Under the pieces are notes generated by a model. The model searched no databases, was not told the DNA's origin, and saw nothing but the letters and a program-made list of their open reading frames with translations. The translations under genes were made by a program, and so were the position numbers. Of a stretch of DNA of 14,016 nucleotides, positions 1-7,583 are shown piece after piece; the stretch's first letter is position 1, and every line of letters starts with the position of its first letter. The DNA is from JAYZQT01 sp964412235 (GTDB lineage: Bacteria > Pseudomonadota > Alphaproteobacteria > MPNO01 > UBA830), in NCBI GenBank assembly GCA_964412235.1, contig CAYPNT010000082.1, positions 1 to 14,016 of the forward strand. The letters run 5' to 3'.

Positions 1-2
1 TT

Positions 3-212
3 GTCGGGCCGTGACGGCGTTTTATCTACGCTGACCAGGCTGGTATATCGGGTAACCAGGTTAAATTCTAAGCCGAGCGCAGTTATGTGTTTCTTTACCA
101 GTTCGGGTGTCGCACCGTGTAGGTGTTTGCTACGCCACCCGTCTATGGATCGCTTTGCCCAATCAGTAGCCACACCTGCCAAAACGTCCGTCGAGGTAAC
201 CTTGACTGTTTT
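3..212 (-). pseudogene. C-terminal continuation of the VIT/VWA gene beyond the in-frame stop (partial, runs off window)
   Basis: Reading on in the same frame after the TAA at 213-215 gives 70 codons with no stop to the window edge. The translation has the pattern expected of the VIT/VWA family C-terminal region: an Ala/Trp-rich helix (VATDWAKRSIDGW), a helix with ITALGLEF, then NLVTRYTSLVSVDK and PSRPD. This LVTxYTSLVxVD stretch is what I recall as the most conserved part of that region, so it belongs to the same gene. No start codon with a ribosome-binding site is evident, so this is not a separate gene. A single base difference (for example CAA to TAA) explains the break. It could be a real nonsense mutation, strain variation or an assembly error. 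The C-terminal sorting motif and any sortase gene would lie outside the window. Confidence 0.65.
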
Positions 213-1847
213 TTACCATTCTGAGCGTCCCAAGCGCCCAGTAATCAGAAACTCAGCCGCAGGTTTTCGCAGCTTAACTGAAAACACCAGCGGTTCATCA
301 AAGTATAAATCAGGGATTTTTTGTGGAGTTATATCAGATACGCCTTCCCCATTTATTTGGACATTAGTCAGTATAGGTCTGCTGATTTTTTCAAATAGGT
401 TTGCGATGGTAATCTTTGTATCGACGCCCGGATCTACGAAGGAGTAGGTTCCCCTCCCAACTTCCGCCGCTTCCTTCATGAAAAAACGGTTTGGCGCGTC
501 ACCGATGCCAACGGTAAAAAGACGTGAGTGACCTAAATTCTTATTTATAAAATAAAACAGAGCCGTTTCATTGCCTACCGCGCCATCAGTGATGAATATA
601 ATTTGGCGAACTCTATGTGAGAGGGGTTTGTTTTTTAGAAGAGCGAGGGACAGAGCAGATTGTATGTTGGTTCCACCATCTGCATTGAGAGATCTGATAT
701 ATCGTTTGGCGGCGGTTCGGCTTCGCTTACTTATCGAAACGGGGGTACGAAATAGCTCGGTGGCCGTGTCATCAAAATTGATTACGTTAAAACTATCGCC
801 CCGCCTCAGGCCATTGATACCGGCAATCAACGCCTCTTTAGCGTTTTCGATCGAAATTCCATCCATGGAGCCCGATGTGTCAATTACAAAAATGACTTCA
901 CGGGAGACATAACTCTCGGCTTGAGTTTCGGGTGGGGTAATCATAACCAACCCAAAGTTTTCGTATTTGTGCCTTTCGCTAAAAAAAGCCGCTTCTGGCA
1001 CCTTTAACGAGATCGGTGACCAATTCAAAATGAAGTCTCTGGGTTTTAGCTTTCCTGAGCCATCCCCTACCAAAAGTTCCACTTCTTCCTCAGAGCGGGA
1101 GATGACCTGGATTGGGTGGGAGGGGCTTTCCAACTTCCCGATTTCAAATCCCGGGGATAAGGACATCCTAATTTTTGTTTTTGCAACTTGACCTTCATCT
1201 ATATCCAATATTTGGGGTCGTTCGCCGGGCAGCATTTCCCATCCGCTTTTTAAGGCTATGAGCTGGGATATTTCCTGCGTAGCGGGCAGAAAACGCGGCG
1301 TTATTGCTAGCGGGAACCGAAGCCCGAAAGATCTATCCCGCCAGCTCAGGCTTTGCTGATATTCGATTACAACGCCTATTTGACCTCGAGGGGGAATGTT
1401 TGCCACAGAAGTGTGGAATAAATTCGGTCGATCCTGTTCGACAATAGCTGCTTTGTATCCGTCTGTTTTGGCTTTTGCGTATATCTCTGAGGCTTCTTTT
1501 TTTTCTTTTATTTCACCTTCGATAAATCGGTCTCCAATAGTTAGCTGAATGCGATCAACCGCTGCATTCTCAGGTAAAGGAAAGAGATACAGGGCCTCTA
1601 TCCACTGATCACTGTCATTTTGAAACGTCTGGCGGACAATGGTTCGCCCTATTGGACCGGTTACCTTGATGGTGATATCAGTTGAAACCAAAGGAAGATG
1701 AAGAGCAAAACCGTTTGCACTCTCCGCTATCAAGCTCCCTCTTGCTACATCCATTTTCGGTATGGCAGCAGCAACACTTGGTATTGCCGCAACCAAAAGG
1801 GCATGTATCAAATAAGGTAGGCATCTCTTTCTGGTACAGATATTCAT
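213..1847 (-). CDS. VIT/VWA-domain protein (marine sortase-target type), interrupted by in-frame TAA
   Basis: Secreted protein of about 544 residues up to the first stop. The N-terminus has a basic stretch (RKR) and a hydrophobic segment ending around SVAAA, typical of a Sec signal. A VIT domain follows (roughly residues 35-165, with the family-like YLFPLPENAAVD and YAKAKTDGYKAAIVEQDRPN regions). A von Willebrand A domain starts near residue 318 with an intact MIDAS motif, D-T-S-G-S, at 323-327. This order matches the marine proteobacterial sortase target family, which is normally longer and ends in a sorting signal beside a dedicated sortase. An ATG at 1845-1847 preceded by GTGGGG is preferred; an in-frame GTG at 1857-1859 would add four residues. 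The gene stops at TAA 213-215, but the same frame continues with family-like sequence to the window edge (see next entry). The domain assignment is secure; whether the protein is functional is not. Confidence 0.85.
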   Translation of the reverse strand: MNICTRKRCLPYLIHALLVAAIPSVAAAIPKMDVARGSLIAESANGFALHLPLVSTDITIKVTGPIGRTIVRQTFQNDSDQWIEALYLFPLPENAAVDRIQLTIGDRFIEGEIKEKKEASEIYAKAKTDGYKAAIVEQDRPNLFHTSVANIPPRGQIGVVIEYQQSLSWRDRSFGLRFPLAITPRFLPATQEISQLIALKSGWEMLPGERPQILDIDEGQVAKTKIRMSLSPGFEIGKLESPSHPIQVISRSEEEVELLVGDGSGKLKPRDFILNWSPISLKVPEAAFFSERHKYENFGLVMITPPETQAESYVSREVIFVIDTSGSMDGISIENAKEALIAGINGLRRGDSFNVINFDDTATELFRTPVSISKRSRTAAKRYIRSLNADGGTNIQSALSLALLKNKPLSHRVRQIIFITDGAVGNETALFYFINKNLGHSRLFTVGIGDAPNRFFMKEAAEVGRGTYSFVDPGVDTKITIANLFEKISRPILTNVQINGEGVSDITPQKIPDLYFDEPLVFSVKLRKPAAEFLITGRLGRSEW

Positions 1848-2112
1848 CGTTAGCCCCACGCTTCTTGGTTATCTAATTGCAGGATGAGCTGGAGTTACTG
1901 GATGTTTATGGCGTCAGTGAGCCGAAAAAAGGGCATCTGGATGGCAGGTAAAATAAGTCATCTTCTAATTGGACGATCGCGGGGTGCTGGTTGAGTATTG
2001 AATGGGGTTGCTTGACATAGGGAGGGTTCTACATAGCTTTGAGGTTTTTCCAATTTGGCTTCAGGATCCGTCCGTGCCGTTGTAGTCTCAAGACATGAAA
2101 GGAGAAAACCAT

Positions 2113-2526
2113 ATGAAGAGTTACTTGACAGGTTTTTTGGCGTTCGCATGGCTTATTTTCTCGGGTCCGGTAACGGCGCTGGCCGGGACTGACTGGGTTG
2201 CCTACAAACCAGGTATTGTGAATACGGCTATCGCGAATGGTGAGAGCACGCTTCTTTTTTATAAGTCTACCTGGTGAGGGACTTGCGCGCGCCAAGATCG
2301 CGTGCTGAAAAAGCTCCGTGCGGGCTACCCACAATTTAACAAAACTATCACTTTCATTTTGATTGATTGGGATACTTATAAAAATGCAGAGGTTACAACT
2401 AGCCGCAGAATACCGCGCCGCTCGACAATGGTTTTGGTCAAGGGCGGTAAGGAAATTGGCCGTCTTGTTGCTCAAACAAGTGAGCGGGAAATCAAGGCGT
2501 TACTGATTAAGGCAATCAAACAATGA
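2113..2526 (+). CDS. Exported thioredoxin-fold protein with UGTC active site (candidate selenoprotein, UGA at 2275-2277)
   Basis: Read through the internal TGA, this is a 137-residue thioredoxin-like protein. The ATG at 2113 has a strong AAAGGAG ribosome-binding site 8 nt upstream. Residues 1-25 form a Sec-type signal peptide with a likely cleavage after A-L-A. The active-site strand LLFYKSTW is followed by residue 55 (TGA) and then G-T-C-A-R-Q, so the motif is U55-G-T-C58 where relatives have C-G-T-C. A second fold element, FILIDWD, and a cis-Pro loop R-I-P101-R-R-S-T-M-V-L are present, and both sides of the TGA are in one frame. The true end is TGA 2524-2526. A GC-rich hairpin begins 7 nt after the internal TGA. 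A likely role is thiol/disulfide reduction in the periplasm. The alternative is a Cys-to-stop mutation (TGC/TGT to TGA) giving a pseudogene. An automatic annotator would report two fragments, 2113-2277 and 2302-2526. Confidence 0.8.
2275..2305 (+). promoter_or_regulatory. Candidate bacterial SECIS: UGA plus downstream hairpin
   Basis: The UGA is at 2275-2277. Seven bases later a 7-bp stem forms between 2285-2291 (GCGCGCG) and 2299-2305 (CGCGUGC, one G-U pair) around a 7-nt loop CCAAGAU. If the terminal G2291-C2299 pair opens, the apical loop begins with G, as bacterial SECIS loops usually do. The loop is somewhat closer to the UGA than in the textbook formate dehydrogenase element. Bacterial SECIS elements are variable, so this is supportive rather than conclusive. 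Confidence 0.45.
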
Positions 2527-2537
2527 CAATCAAAACC

Positions 2538-2551
2538 GGCAACTTTTTGCC
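2538..2551. terminator. Short hairpin between convergent genes, possible weak bidirectional terminator
   Basis: In the 31-nt gap between the convergent thioredoxin-like and asparaginase-like genes, GGCAA (2538-2542) pairs with TTGCC (2547-2551) over a 4-nt loop. On the minus strand the stem is followed by GGTTTTG. On the plus strand the T-run lies inside the loop and 3' arm. The stem is only 5 bp, so this is tentative. Confidence 0.3.
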
Positions 2552-2557
2552 CGCTTC

Positions 2558-4255
2558 TTAGTGGGTGTCAAATACCTCCTGATAGGGTTCAATCGCTGCG
2601 CGTATAGCCGCCTGTTCCGCCTGCGTCGGATTATCGGGATCGGTCGCGGCAGGTAGACTACCAAATTTCAGAAGGCAAGCCATTAACAGTAAGCGCGCCT
2701 TAGTCCCTGTTAGGTTGGCGCCGGAGATTTGAAATTCGCCAGGGTCAGCAAATCCTTGTGTCGCGCCACGCCCGACGCGGGTAACGGGGATACCGCACAT
2801 CACAGCCTTGGTCAGTAGGCGATTTCGCGCTTCAGAGGTACTATGACCGTAAGGTACTAATCCCTCAATTATAAAACCTGAAAGTCGGCCGAGTTTTAAT
2901 TTCTGATCTATTGAGGCGATCAAATCCTCCTCGATTCCGGGGTCATCACCGATCTCTAAGCCCGAATAGCCACCATCCTTAATAATTGAGACCACCGGAA
3001 TTGCATCGTTGCTCAGCTTGCCGTCGGTTCCTTTGACCAAAACACCAATTCGCTTGATGCCATCGGCGCCCATTTGCACCGCCTCCGTTTCAGTGGGGAG
3101 GCGCGTGAGGTTTACGTCTGAATTGTAGGTGTGGCGATAGACCGGAAGATAAGTTAGCAGGGGACGGCCCGTATAGTGAATTTGCCCAATGATTCCACCG
3201 TGTCCACCGGTAGCGACATATCCGCCCGGTCGTGCATCAACCTTGGCAACCTCGCGAGAGGCAAAGATTTGTTGTTCCTGAATGACTACCGAACCGCATC
3301 GATCCCTACCATCTCCATCAGCCCAGACCCGGGAGGAAATGTAACGGACGGAATCGACAATATTCGCGGGACCATCATTGCTAATCTGACCTTGTGGGCG
3401 TTGGGCGGCATTGCCACATATTGGCTTGATAGTATCGATTAATAGATTGAACCAATAGGCACTATCCTCAACATCTGGGCTGCCCTGCGTCCAAATCATT
3501 CCGTCATAGTTATCGTCAGAAGCCAGTGCCTGCATGTCATTGGTTGCTTTGGCCAACATTGGTCGGGTGGGTGCTGAAGTTAGGTGGTAGGGTTTATAGG
3601 GATAGAAATCTTCTCCACGATGTTCGGGTGGAATATCTCCCTCCCCAACGTCCTGGCGTAAATGGGCAGCCAAACCTTTCTTGAAACCGCTGGGGGGAAC
3701 ACCGCGGTAAAAATCTACGTCAGCCATCGATGAGATCATGCTGGCAAGACCGGCATCGTTCACCGATAAGCGGTCTATCTCTTCAAAACTGCGAGATCCA
3801 TCCGGAAAGAATCCTTGACGGGCACCTTCCTCCGGCGCTCCGGGAAACGTGCATTCTTCATCCCAGGGTTCTCCGTTCACCTGGCGGGCCATATAGGGTA
3901 GGGGGTAGAGACCATCTTCAGGGTGTAATTCTATTTCATAGACCGGCATGTCGTCCGCGTTCTGCTTCTCTGTGTGAAAGATACCATCCGCACCTATAAA
4001 ACCGTCTGGAGGGCCGTAGAGTTCCGAAGCATCGGTTTCCAATGGGTGGGCAGAGAATTGCTCGACATAAATTGTTGCGGGCGCGGCCAAACGTTGTCCA
4101 CGCAATGCATCGAAGCGAAGCGCCTTTCCATTTGCATCCTTCAAAATCGGCAAACCATGCTTAACCCGAGCCTTGTTAGAAGTTACGAGTGGAGGTGTAT
4201 TTTGAATTGTCGCGGTTGGTCCGGCAAGATGGGCAATTCGTACTTTATCAGCCAC
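2558..4255 (-). CDS. Divergent, extended asparaginase/glutaminase-family protein
   Basis: 565 residues with a GTG start, chosen because GGGAG lies about 7 nt upstream. The asparaginase fold can be followed. The N-terminal AGPTATIQN sits where classical enzymes have TGGTIA. MIWTQGSPDVEDSAYWFNLLID (residues 253-274) aligns with the usual THGTDTxEETAYFLNLLLD. ISNDGPANIVDSV and then FASREVAK (Lys338, the position of the conserved Lys) follow. The C-terminal domain has GIPVTRVGRG and NLTGTKARLLLMACLLKFGSLP. Classical enzymes are about 330 residues; here some 190 extra residues (about 40-230) lie between the N-terminal strand and the second motif. The catalytic Thr-Asp pair appears as Ser259-Pro260, so ordinary asparaginase chemistry is doubtful. 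No signal peptide. It lies 279 nt downstream of the MFS gene and may have its own promoter. The substrate is not predictable. Confidence 0.75.
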   Translation of the reverse strand: MADKVRIAHLAGPTATIQNTPPLVTSNKARVKHGLPILKDANGKALRFDALRGQRLAAPATIYVEQFSAHPLETDASELYGPPDGFIGADGIFHTEKQNADDMPVYEIELHPEDGLYPLPYMARQVNGEPWDEECTFPGAPEEGARQGFFPDGSRSFEEIDRLSVNDAGLASMISSMADVDFYRGVPPSGFKKGLAAHLRQDVGEGDIPPEHRGEDFYPYKPYHLTSAPTRPMLAKATNDMQALASDDNYDGMIWTQGSPDVEDSAYWFNLLIDTIKPICGNAAQRPQGQISNDGPANIVDSVRYISSRVWADGDGRDRCGSVVIQEQQIFASREVAKVDARPGGYVATGGHGGIIGQIHYTGRPLLTYLPVYRHTYNSDVNLTRLPTETEAVQMGADGIKRIGVLVKGTDGKLSNDAIPVVSIIKDGGYSGLEIGDDPGIEEDLIASIDQKLKLGRLSGFIIEGLVPYGHSTSEARNRLLTKAVMCGIPVTRVGRGATQGFADPGEFQISGANLTGTKARLLLMACLLKFGSLPAATDPDNPTQAEQAAIRAAIEPYQEVFDTH

Positions 4256-4534
4256 TTTGGTTCTCCCAATTTATTTAATTAAGTTTATGATTAGCCAGGG
4301 AGCACGTCCAGTTCATCTCGGGCACAAACTGTTCGGCCAGGAGTTATTTAAGCGTCGCCATTATTCTGTCAGCCCGAAATGGTGGAATTGGAGCTTTATC
4401 AATCTCCATTGACATCCAGGTCATCGAAGCCGTTGCGCAGCAACCCCTACATGACGGACGGAACGGGGGAAACGTTACTCCACTTCCCACAGTTTTTGAT
4501 TTATTTCTGGACGAATTCAAGGTCGTCATATGAA
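4256..4534. other. Intergenic region, no convincing gene
   Basis: This gap separates two minus-strand genes, the MFS transporter and the asparaginase-like gene. Short open frames exist on both strands (a 61-codon one on minus at 4344-4529 and a 70-codon one on plus at 4379-4591), but their translations look compositionally random, have no ribosome-binding site, and the plus one runs into the MFS gene. The leader of the asparaginase-like gene at its left end holds the GGGAG site. No clear terminator with a T-run was seen. Confidence 0.4.
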
Positions 4535-5791
4535 TTAGGCCGTTGCTGGCCCAATCGGCTTGTTGGGAGAGCGCGTGATGGTGATGTATAACGCGCCGAC
4601 GACGAGCAGATTAATAGTTCCAGCGATGGCGGCGTTCGCGAAGGCCCAACCATAATTACCGATGAGATCGTAGAATAAGCCCCCTTGATAACCACCAATC
4701 GCATGCCCGAAAAAGGCAAAACTAGTGACAATTCCCGTTGCGGATGCCCGTCGGCTAACCGGGATTAGGACCTGCATGCTGACGAGAATTGTGGTCATCA
4801 CCCCGCCATACCCAAATCCATATATTGCTGCAAATACGATCAAACTCTCGAGTGACTGGAACTGTAAAAACAGCACCACCAATACAGTCTGCCAGGCCGA
4901 TGCAACCCAATAAGCTCGGATCGCTCCAATGACGTCAGCGAGTTTTCCAAAGGCGACCCTCCCGCAGATCCCTGCAATCAGCATAACCAGAACGATACCA
5001 CCGGCATCGGACAGCGGAATGTTGCAGCTTTGTGCATAGGGTACAAGGTGGATCAGCGGGACTGACATGGTAGTGCAGCAGAGTATAACCGCGATGCTCA
5101 TCCAGATGATTATGGTTTTGGTTGAGATCGGATAATTCGGTGTGTGCGGCATACATCGATCGGTGCGCGTCCCCGTCAACGCTTCAGTTATAGGTTCCGG
5201 CGGTCGGATTAAAAGTCCCAAAACCGGTAACGTTACAAGGATCAAAATTCCCATCCAAAGGAATGTATCCCTCCAGCCAATCGCGGTGATAGTGATCCCG
5301 CCAAAATAAGGGACGAGACCCTGGCCGAGTGCCTGTCCGGCAGACACGATTCCTATAGCCAACCCGAGCCCCGTTTTAAACCATCTACTGGTGTTCGCGA
5401 CGAGAGGCGCAAATAGGCTTCCACCTCCAATAAAACTTCCGAGGAAGAAGATTGCGTAGAACTCCCACAGCTGATCCGCACGGCTGGCGATCGTCACTGA
5501 GAGGCCCATGGTAATCGTCCCGAGTAGGACGGTTCGCTTGATTCCAATGGACTCGGAAATACGGCTCATGACGATGCCGCCAATTGCGATGCCGGTGAGG
5601 CCGGCGAAGTTAATAAAGGAGGCTGGTCCGCGGCCCCAGCCGAATTCCTGTTCCAACGGCACGAGGAAAATGGACAAGCCGTTCATAATCAGACCCAGAC
5701 TGCCTGCCATGATTATCGCAGAAACGGTGACAATGACCCAGCGATAGGCTGGCTCGGGATTAGTGGCAGGTTTTATGGGAGAGGAAGGCAT
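4535..5791 (-). CDS. MFS transporter, monocarboxylate/oxalate-type (OFA/MCT-like)
   Basis: 418 residues with about 12 predicted membrane helices in two halves. The first half has a degenerate MFS motif A in loop 2-3 (residues 72-87, SRISESIGIKR). The second half has a better copy at 277-292 (GRVAFGKLADVIGAIR). A hydrophilic central loop lies at about 198-226. The N-terminal half, with NGLSIFLVPLEQEFGWGR and the APLVANTSRWFKTGLGLAIGIVSAGQALGQ stretch, is typical of transporters for small carboxylates. It starts 51 nt after the preceding membrane-protein gene, on the same strand as the oxygenase and decarboxylase-like genes, so import of a carboxylated growth substrate is a reasonable inference. 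The ATG at 5789-5791 has no good Shine-Dalgarno sequence, which fits translation within a polycistronic message. Confidence 0.88.
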   Translation of the reverse strand: MPSSPIKPATNPEPAYRWVIVTVSAIIMAGSLGLIMNGLSIFLVPLEQEFGWGRGPASFINFAGLTGIAIGGIVMSRISESIGIKRTVLLGTITMGLSVTIASRADQLWEFYAIFFLGSFIGGGSLFAPLVANTSRWFKTGLGLAIGIVSAGQALGQGLVPYFGGITITAIGWRDTFLWMGILILVTLPVLGLLIRPPEPITEALTGTRTDRCMPHTPNYPISTKTIIIWMSIAVILCCTTMSVPLIHLVPYAQSCNIPLSDAGGIVLVMLIAGICGRVAFGKLADVIGAIRAYWVASAWQTVLVVLFLQFQSLESLIVFAAIYGFGYGGVMTTILVSMQVLIPVSRRASATGIVTSFAFFGHAIGGYQGGLFYDLIGNYGWAFANAAIAGTINLLVVGALYITITRSPNKPIGPATA

Positions 5792-5842
5792 TAGGGCTTT
5801 GATAGTCGTCTCATCGATAAACGGATCACGTGTGATTCAATA

Positions 5843-6556
5843 TTATTTGTTATTAGAAATAAAGTGGCTGAGCGGTTCCAAATTTACCGTAATTAATGAA
5901 TTTGGGCTACTGTCTAGCGGATGATCCATGTCTTCTATAAGGACGGCAGCGCCCATCAGAACAAAAACAACAATAACAATTGCTAAAAAACCCGCGAGAC
6001 CGGGGACCACAATTGCTATCATGACCGTATAAAGAACACTAATCATTGTTAAAAAATATTCATATGCAACTGGTATTTCAGCGGTAGACCTATGTAAAAG
6101 ATAAGAAACATCTCTACTAAACCCTGCTAGGTTTGGGCCGTCATGTCCCTCAGTTACAAGTTTATTAACCAGAGAATTTGTTTCACTTCGCATTTTAGTA
6201 ATACCTGCCTTCTCGGCATCACCAAGCGTTGTCTGAAGTTCTTCAGCCCAATTATTTATATCGTCCGCCAGATTGTGTTTAGCGGCAAACACACGGAGTG
6301 CTCCGACGATACGGCATACAGCGTCTTCAATAGAATATAGTCGAGCGTTGACGACAGATAATTTTGCTCCCAGCAGCACAGCAATCCCAAAACCAATAAC
6401 ACCTATAATAATTCCCGGGTTACTAATAGCTGGCCACCAACTCGCCGTCTCAAAAAACCACGCTAAAACCTTGAATGCCAGGGACAAAAGAAGATATGGC
6501 TTTAATTTAATTAAAATATTTAAAGATATTTTAAACGTCTTCTGGTTTTTCATCAT
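5843..6556 (-). CDS. Membrane protein of unknown function, four predicted helices
   Basis: 237 residues, family not recognised with confidence. Two hydrophobic segments lie near the N-terminus (about 18-38 and 48-69). A soluble, helix-rich middle follows (about 70-160; AEELQTTLGDAEKAGI, SETNSLVNKLVTEG). Then come two more hydrophobic segments (about 167-215) ending in VLIEDMDHPLD and a short tail. The double hydrophobic C-terminal hairpin followed by an acidic xEDxxxP motif recalls bestrophin-like or DUF4239-type proteins, but the resemblance is weak and I would not assign a channel function. The gene starts (ATG-ATG) 15 nt after the decarboxylase-like gene and ends 51 nt before the MFS gene, so it is probably co-transcribed with both. 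It is noticeably more AT-rich than its neighbours. Confidence 0.7.
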   Translation of the reverse strand: MMKNQKTFKISLNILIKLKPYLLLSLAFKVLAWFFETASWWPAISNPGIIIGVIGFGIAVLLGAKLSVVNARLYSIEDAVCRIVGALRVFAAKHNLADDINNWAEELQTTLGDAEKAGITKMRSETNSLVNKLVTEGHDGPNLAGFSRDVSYLLHRSTAEIPVAYEYFLTMISVLYTVMIAIVVPGLAGFLAIVIVVFVLMGAAVLIEDMDHPLDSSPNSLITVNLEPLSHFISNNK

Positions 6557-6571
6557 CTATTCCAGTTCTTC

Positions 6572-7552
6572 TCAAGTATGTAAGGTGGATGGGTCAAACA
6601 ATAAATCTACATTCAACGGTTCTTCGATCAGGCCCTGATCGACGGAATAACGGACAAAATTTTCCAAGTTAAGGCGATTGGCAGCAAGTCCAGACGGCCA
6701 CATGTCACGTGCCATAGTCTCTTCCTGTACCTCAAATGCATTGCGCGCAAAAGCGATTTGGGAGTAACCCGGATCATCATAAAATTCCGTTGATAAAGCT
6801 TTTGCATCATTCCATATATTCATCACCGTACGCGGTAGCCACGGATTCTCTTCGACTAGGTGTTGTTGAATCGCAATCAGATGCATGATGGGATAGTAGC
6901 TATGTTTACGGAAATACGAGAGCGCCTCTGCTTTCCGATCGGGGAAGAGCGCGCGAATTTCGTCACGTGCCTTGAGGACGGAAGGCGGTGGATGGGGGTA
7001 GATCATCGCATCAGCAGCACCGTCAAGCAGAAATTGTCCAACGTCTGCACCCTGAGGTAATTGCTCCACTTGTACGCTTCTATGGTTATTGAGTGGCAGG
7101 ACTTCTTCAGTTTCCACCACCCAGTGGATGTCCTCCCACGGTGCGCCGTACTCAAACTTAAGGTCGCCAAGTGCAAGCACTGTCATCGTTACCTGGAATG
7201 AGCGGATCATAACGCGGCGTCCGACAAGGTCTTGAGGTCGAACGATACCTGAATCCTTCCGAACAAAAATATGGTTTTGACTGAAGAGGCGCCGCGGAAA
7301 TACGGGTACACCAACGAAGGGTTCACCTCGAGAGGTGGCAATAATGTGTGATGAAAGCGAGGTTTCGGCAATGTCAAACTCACGATCTTTAAGAAACCGT
7401 TCGTGCCGGTTATTACCATCGCGATGTTTCGCGACCATACCGACCTCAAGCGGCCGGAGGATTAGATCGGGAGGTGATTGAACAAGCCCCAAAAAGAAGG
7501 GTACGTGGCGATCATAGCGCTCTAGCGCGATTGTCAAATCCAGTTTGCTCAT
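6572..7552 (-). CDS. 4,5-dihydroxyphthalate decarboxylase-like protein (periplasmic-binding-protein-like fold)
   Basis: 326 residues without a signal peptide. The sequence follows the family closely: ALERYDRHVPFFLG at the N-terminus; REFDIAETSLSSHIIATSRGEPFVGVPVFPRRLFSQNHIFVR at about residues 57-98; then GIVRPQDLVGRRVMI and TMTVLALGDLKFEYG, EDIHWVVE, and a variable C-terminal helical region. Characterised members decarboxylate 4,5-dihydroxyphthalate to protocatechuate, but most relatives are untested and many are annotated as substrate-binding proteins. It lies 31 nt downstream of the Rieske oxygenase and 15 nt upstream of the membrane protein on the same strand. This context favours a role in catabolism of an aromatic carboxylate or similar acid. 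The rest of a phthalate pathway (dihydrodiol dehydrogenase, reductase) is not in the window, so the substrate remains open. Confidence 0.8.
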   Translation of the reverse strand: MSKLDLTIALERYDRHVPFFLGLVQSPPDLILRPLEVGMVAKHRDGNNRHERFLKDREFDIAETSLSSHIIATSRGEPFVGVPVFPRRLFSQNHIFVRKDSGIVRPQDLVGRRVMIRSFQVTMTVLALGDLKFEYGAPWEDIHWVVETEEVLPLNNHRSVQVEQLPQGADVGQFLLDGAADAMIYPHPPPSVLKARDEIRALFPDRKAEALSYFRKHSYYPIMHLIAIQQHLVEENPWLPRTVMNIWNDAKALSTEFYDDPGYSQIAFARNAFEVQEETMARDMWPSGLAANRLNLENFVRYSVDQGLIEEPLNVDLLFDPSTLHT

Positions 7553-7583
7553 GATGGTTTTAACCTGGTGTCTGCAGGGAATT

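Noticed and set aside
213..215. The TAA in the VIT/VWA gene as a recoding site
   Set aside because: TAA is not a known selenocysteine or pyrrolysine codon, and no frameshift is needed; a mutation or assembly error is simpler.
1..447. Plus-strand open frame of 148 codons at the left edge
   Set aside because: It lies opposite the VIT/VWA gene, whose minus-strand translation carries recognisable domain and C-terminal motifs; the plus translation does not.
2012..2017. TTGACA as the -35 box for the thioredoxin-like gene
   Set aside because: The best downstream hexamers at 16-17 nt (TAGCTT, AGCTTT) are poor matches to a -10 box.
2275..2277. TGA read as tryptophan through an altered genetic code
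   Set aside because: The neighbouring genes use TGG for Trp, and TGA is used as a true stop at the end of the P450 gene (13166-13168) and of this same gene (2524-2526).
2029..2475. Minus-strand open frame of 148 codons over the thioredoxin-like gene
   Set aside because: It spans the signal peptide and the redox motif of a convincing plus-strand gene, and its translation has no recognisable features.
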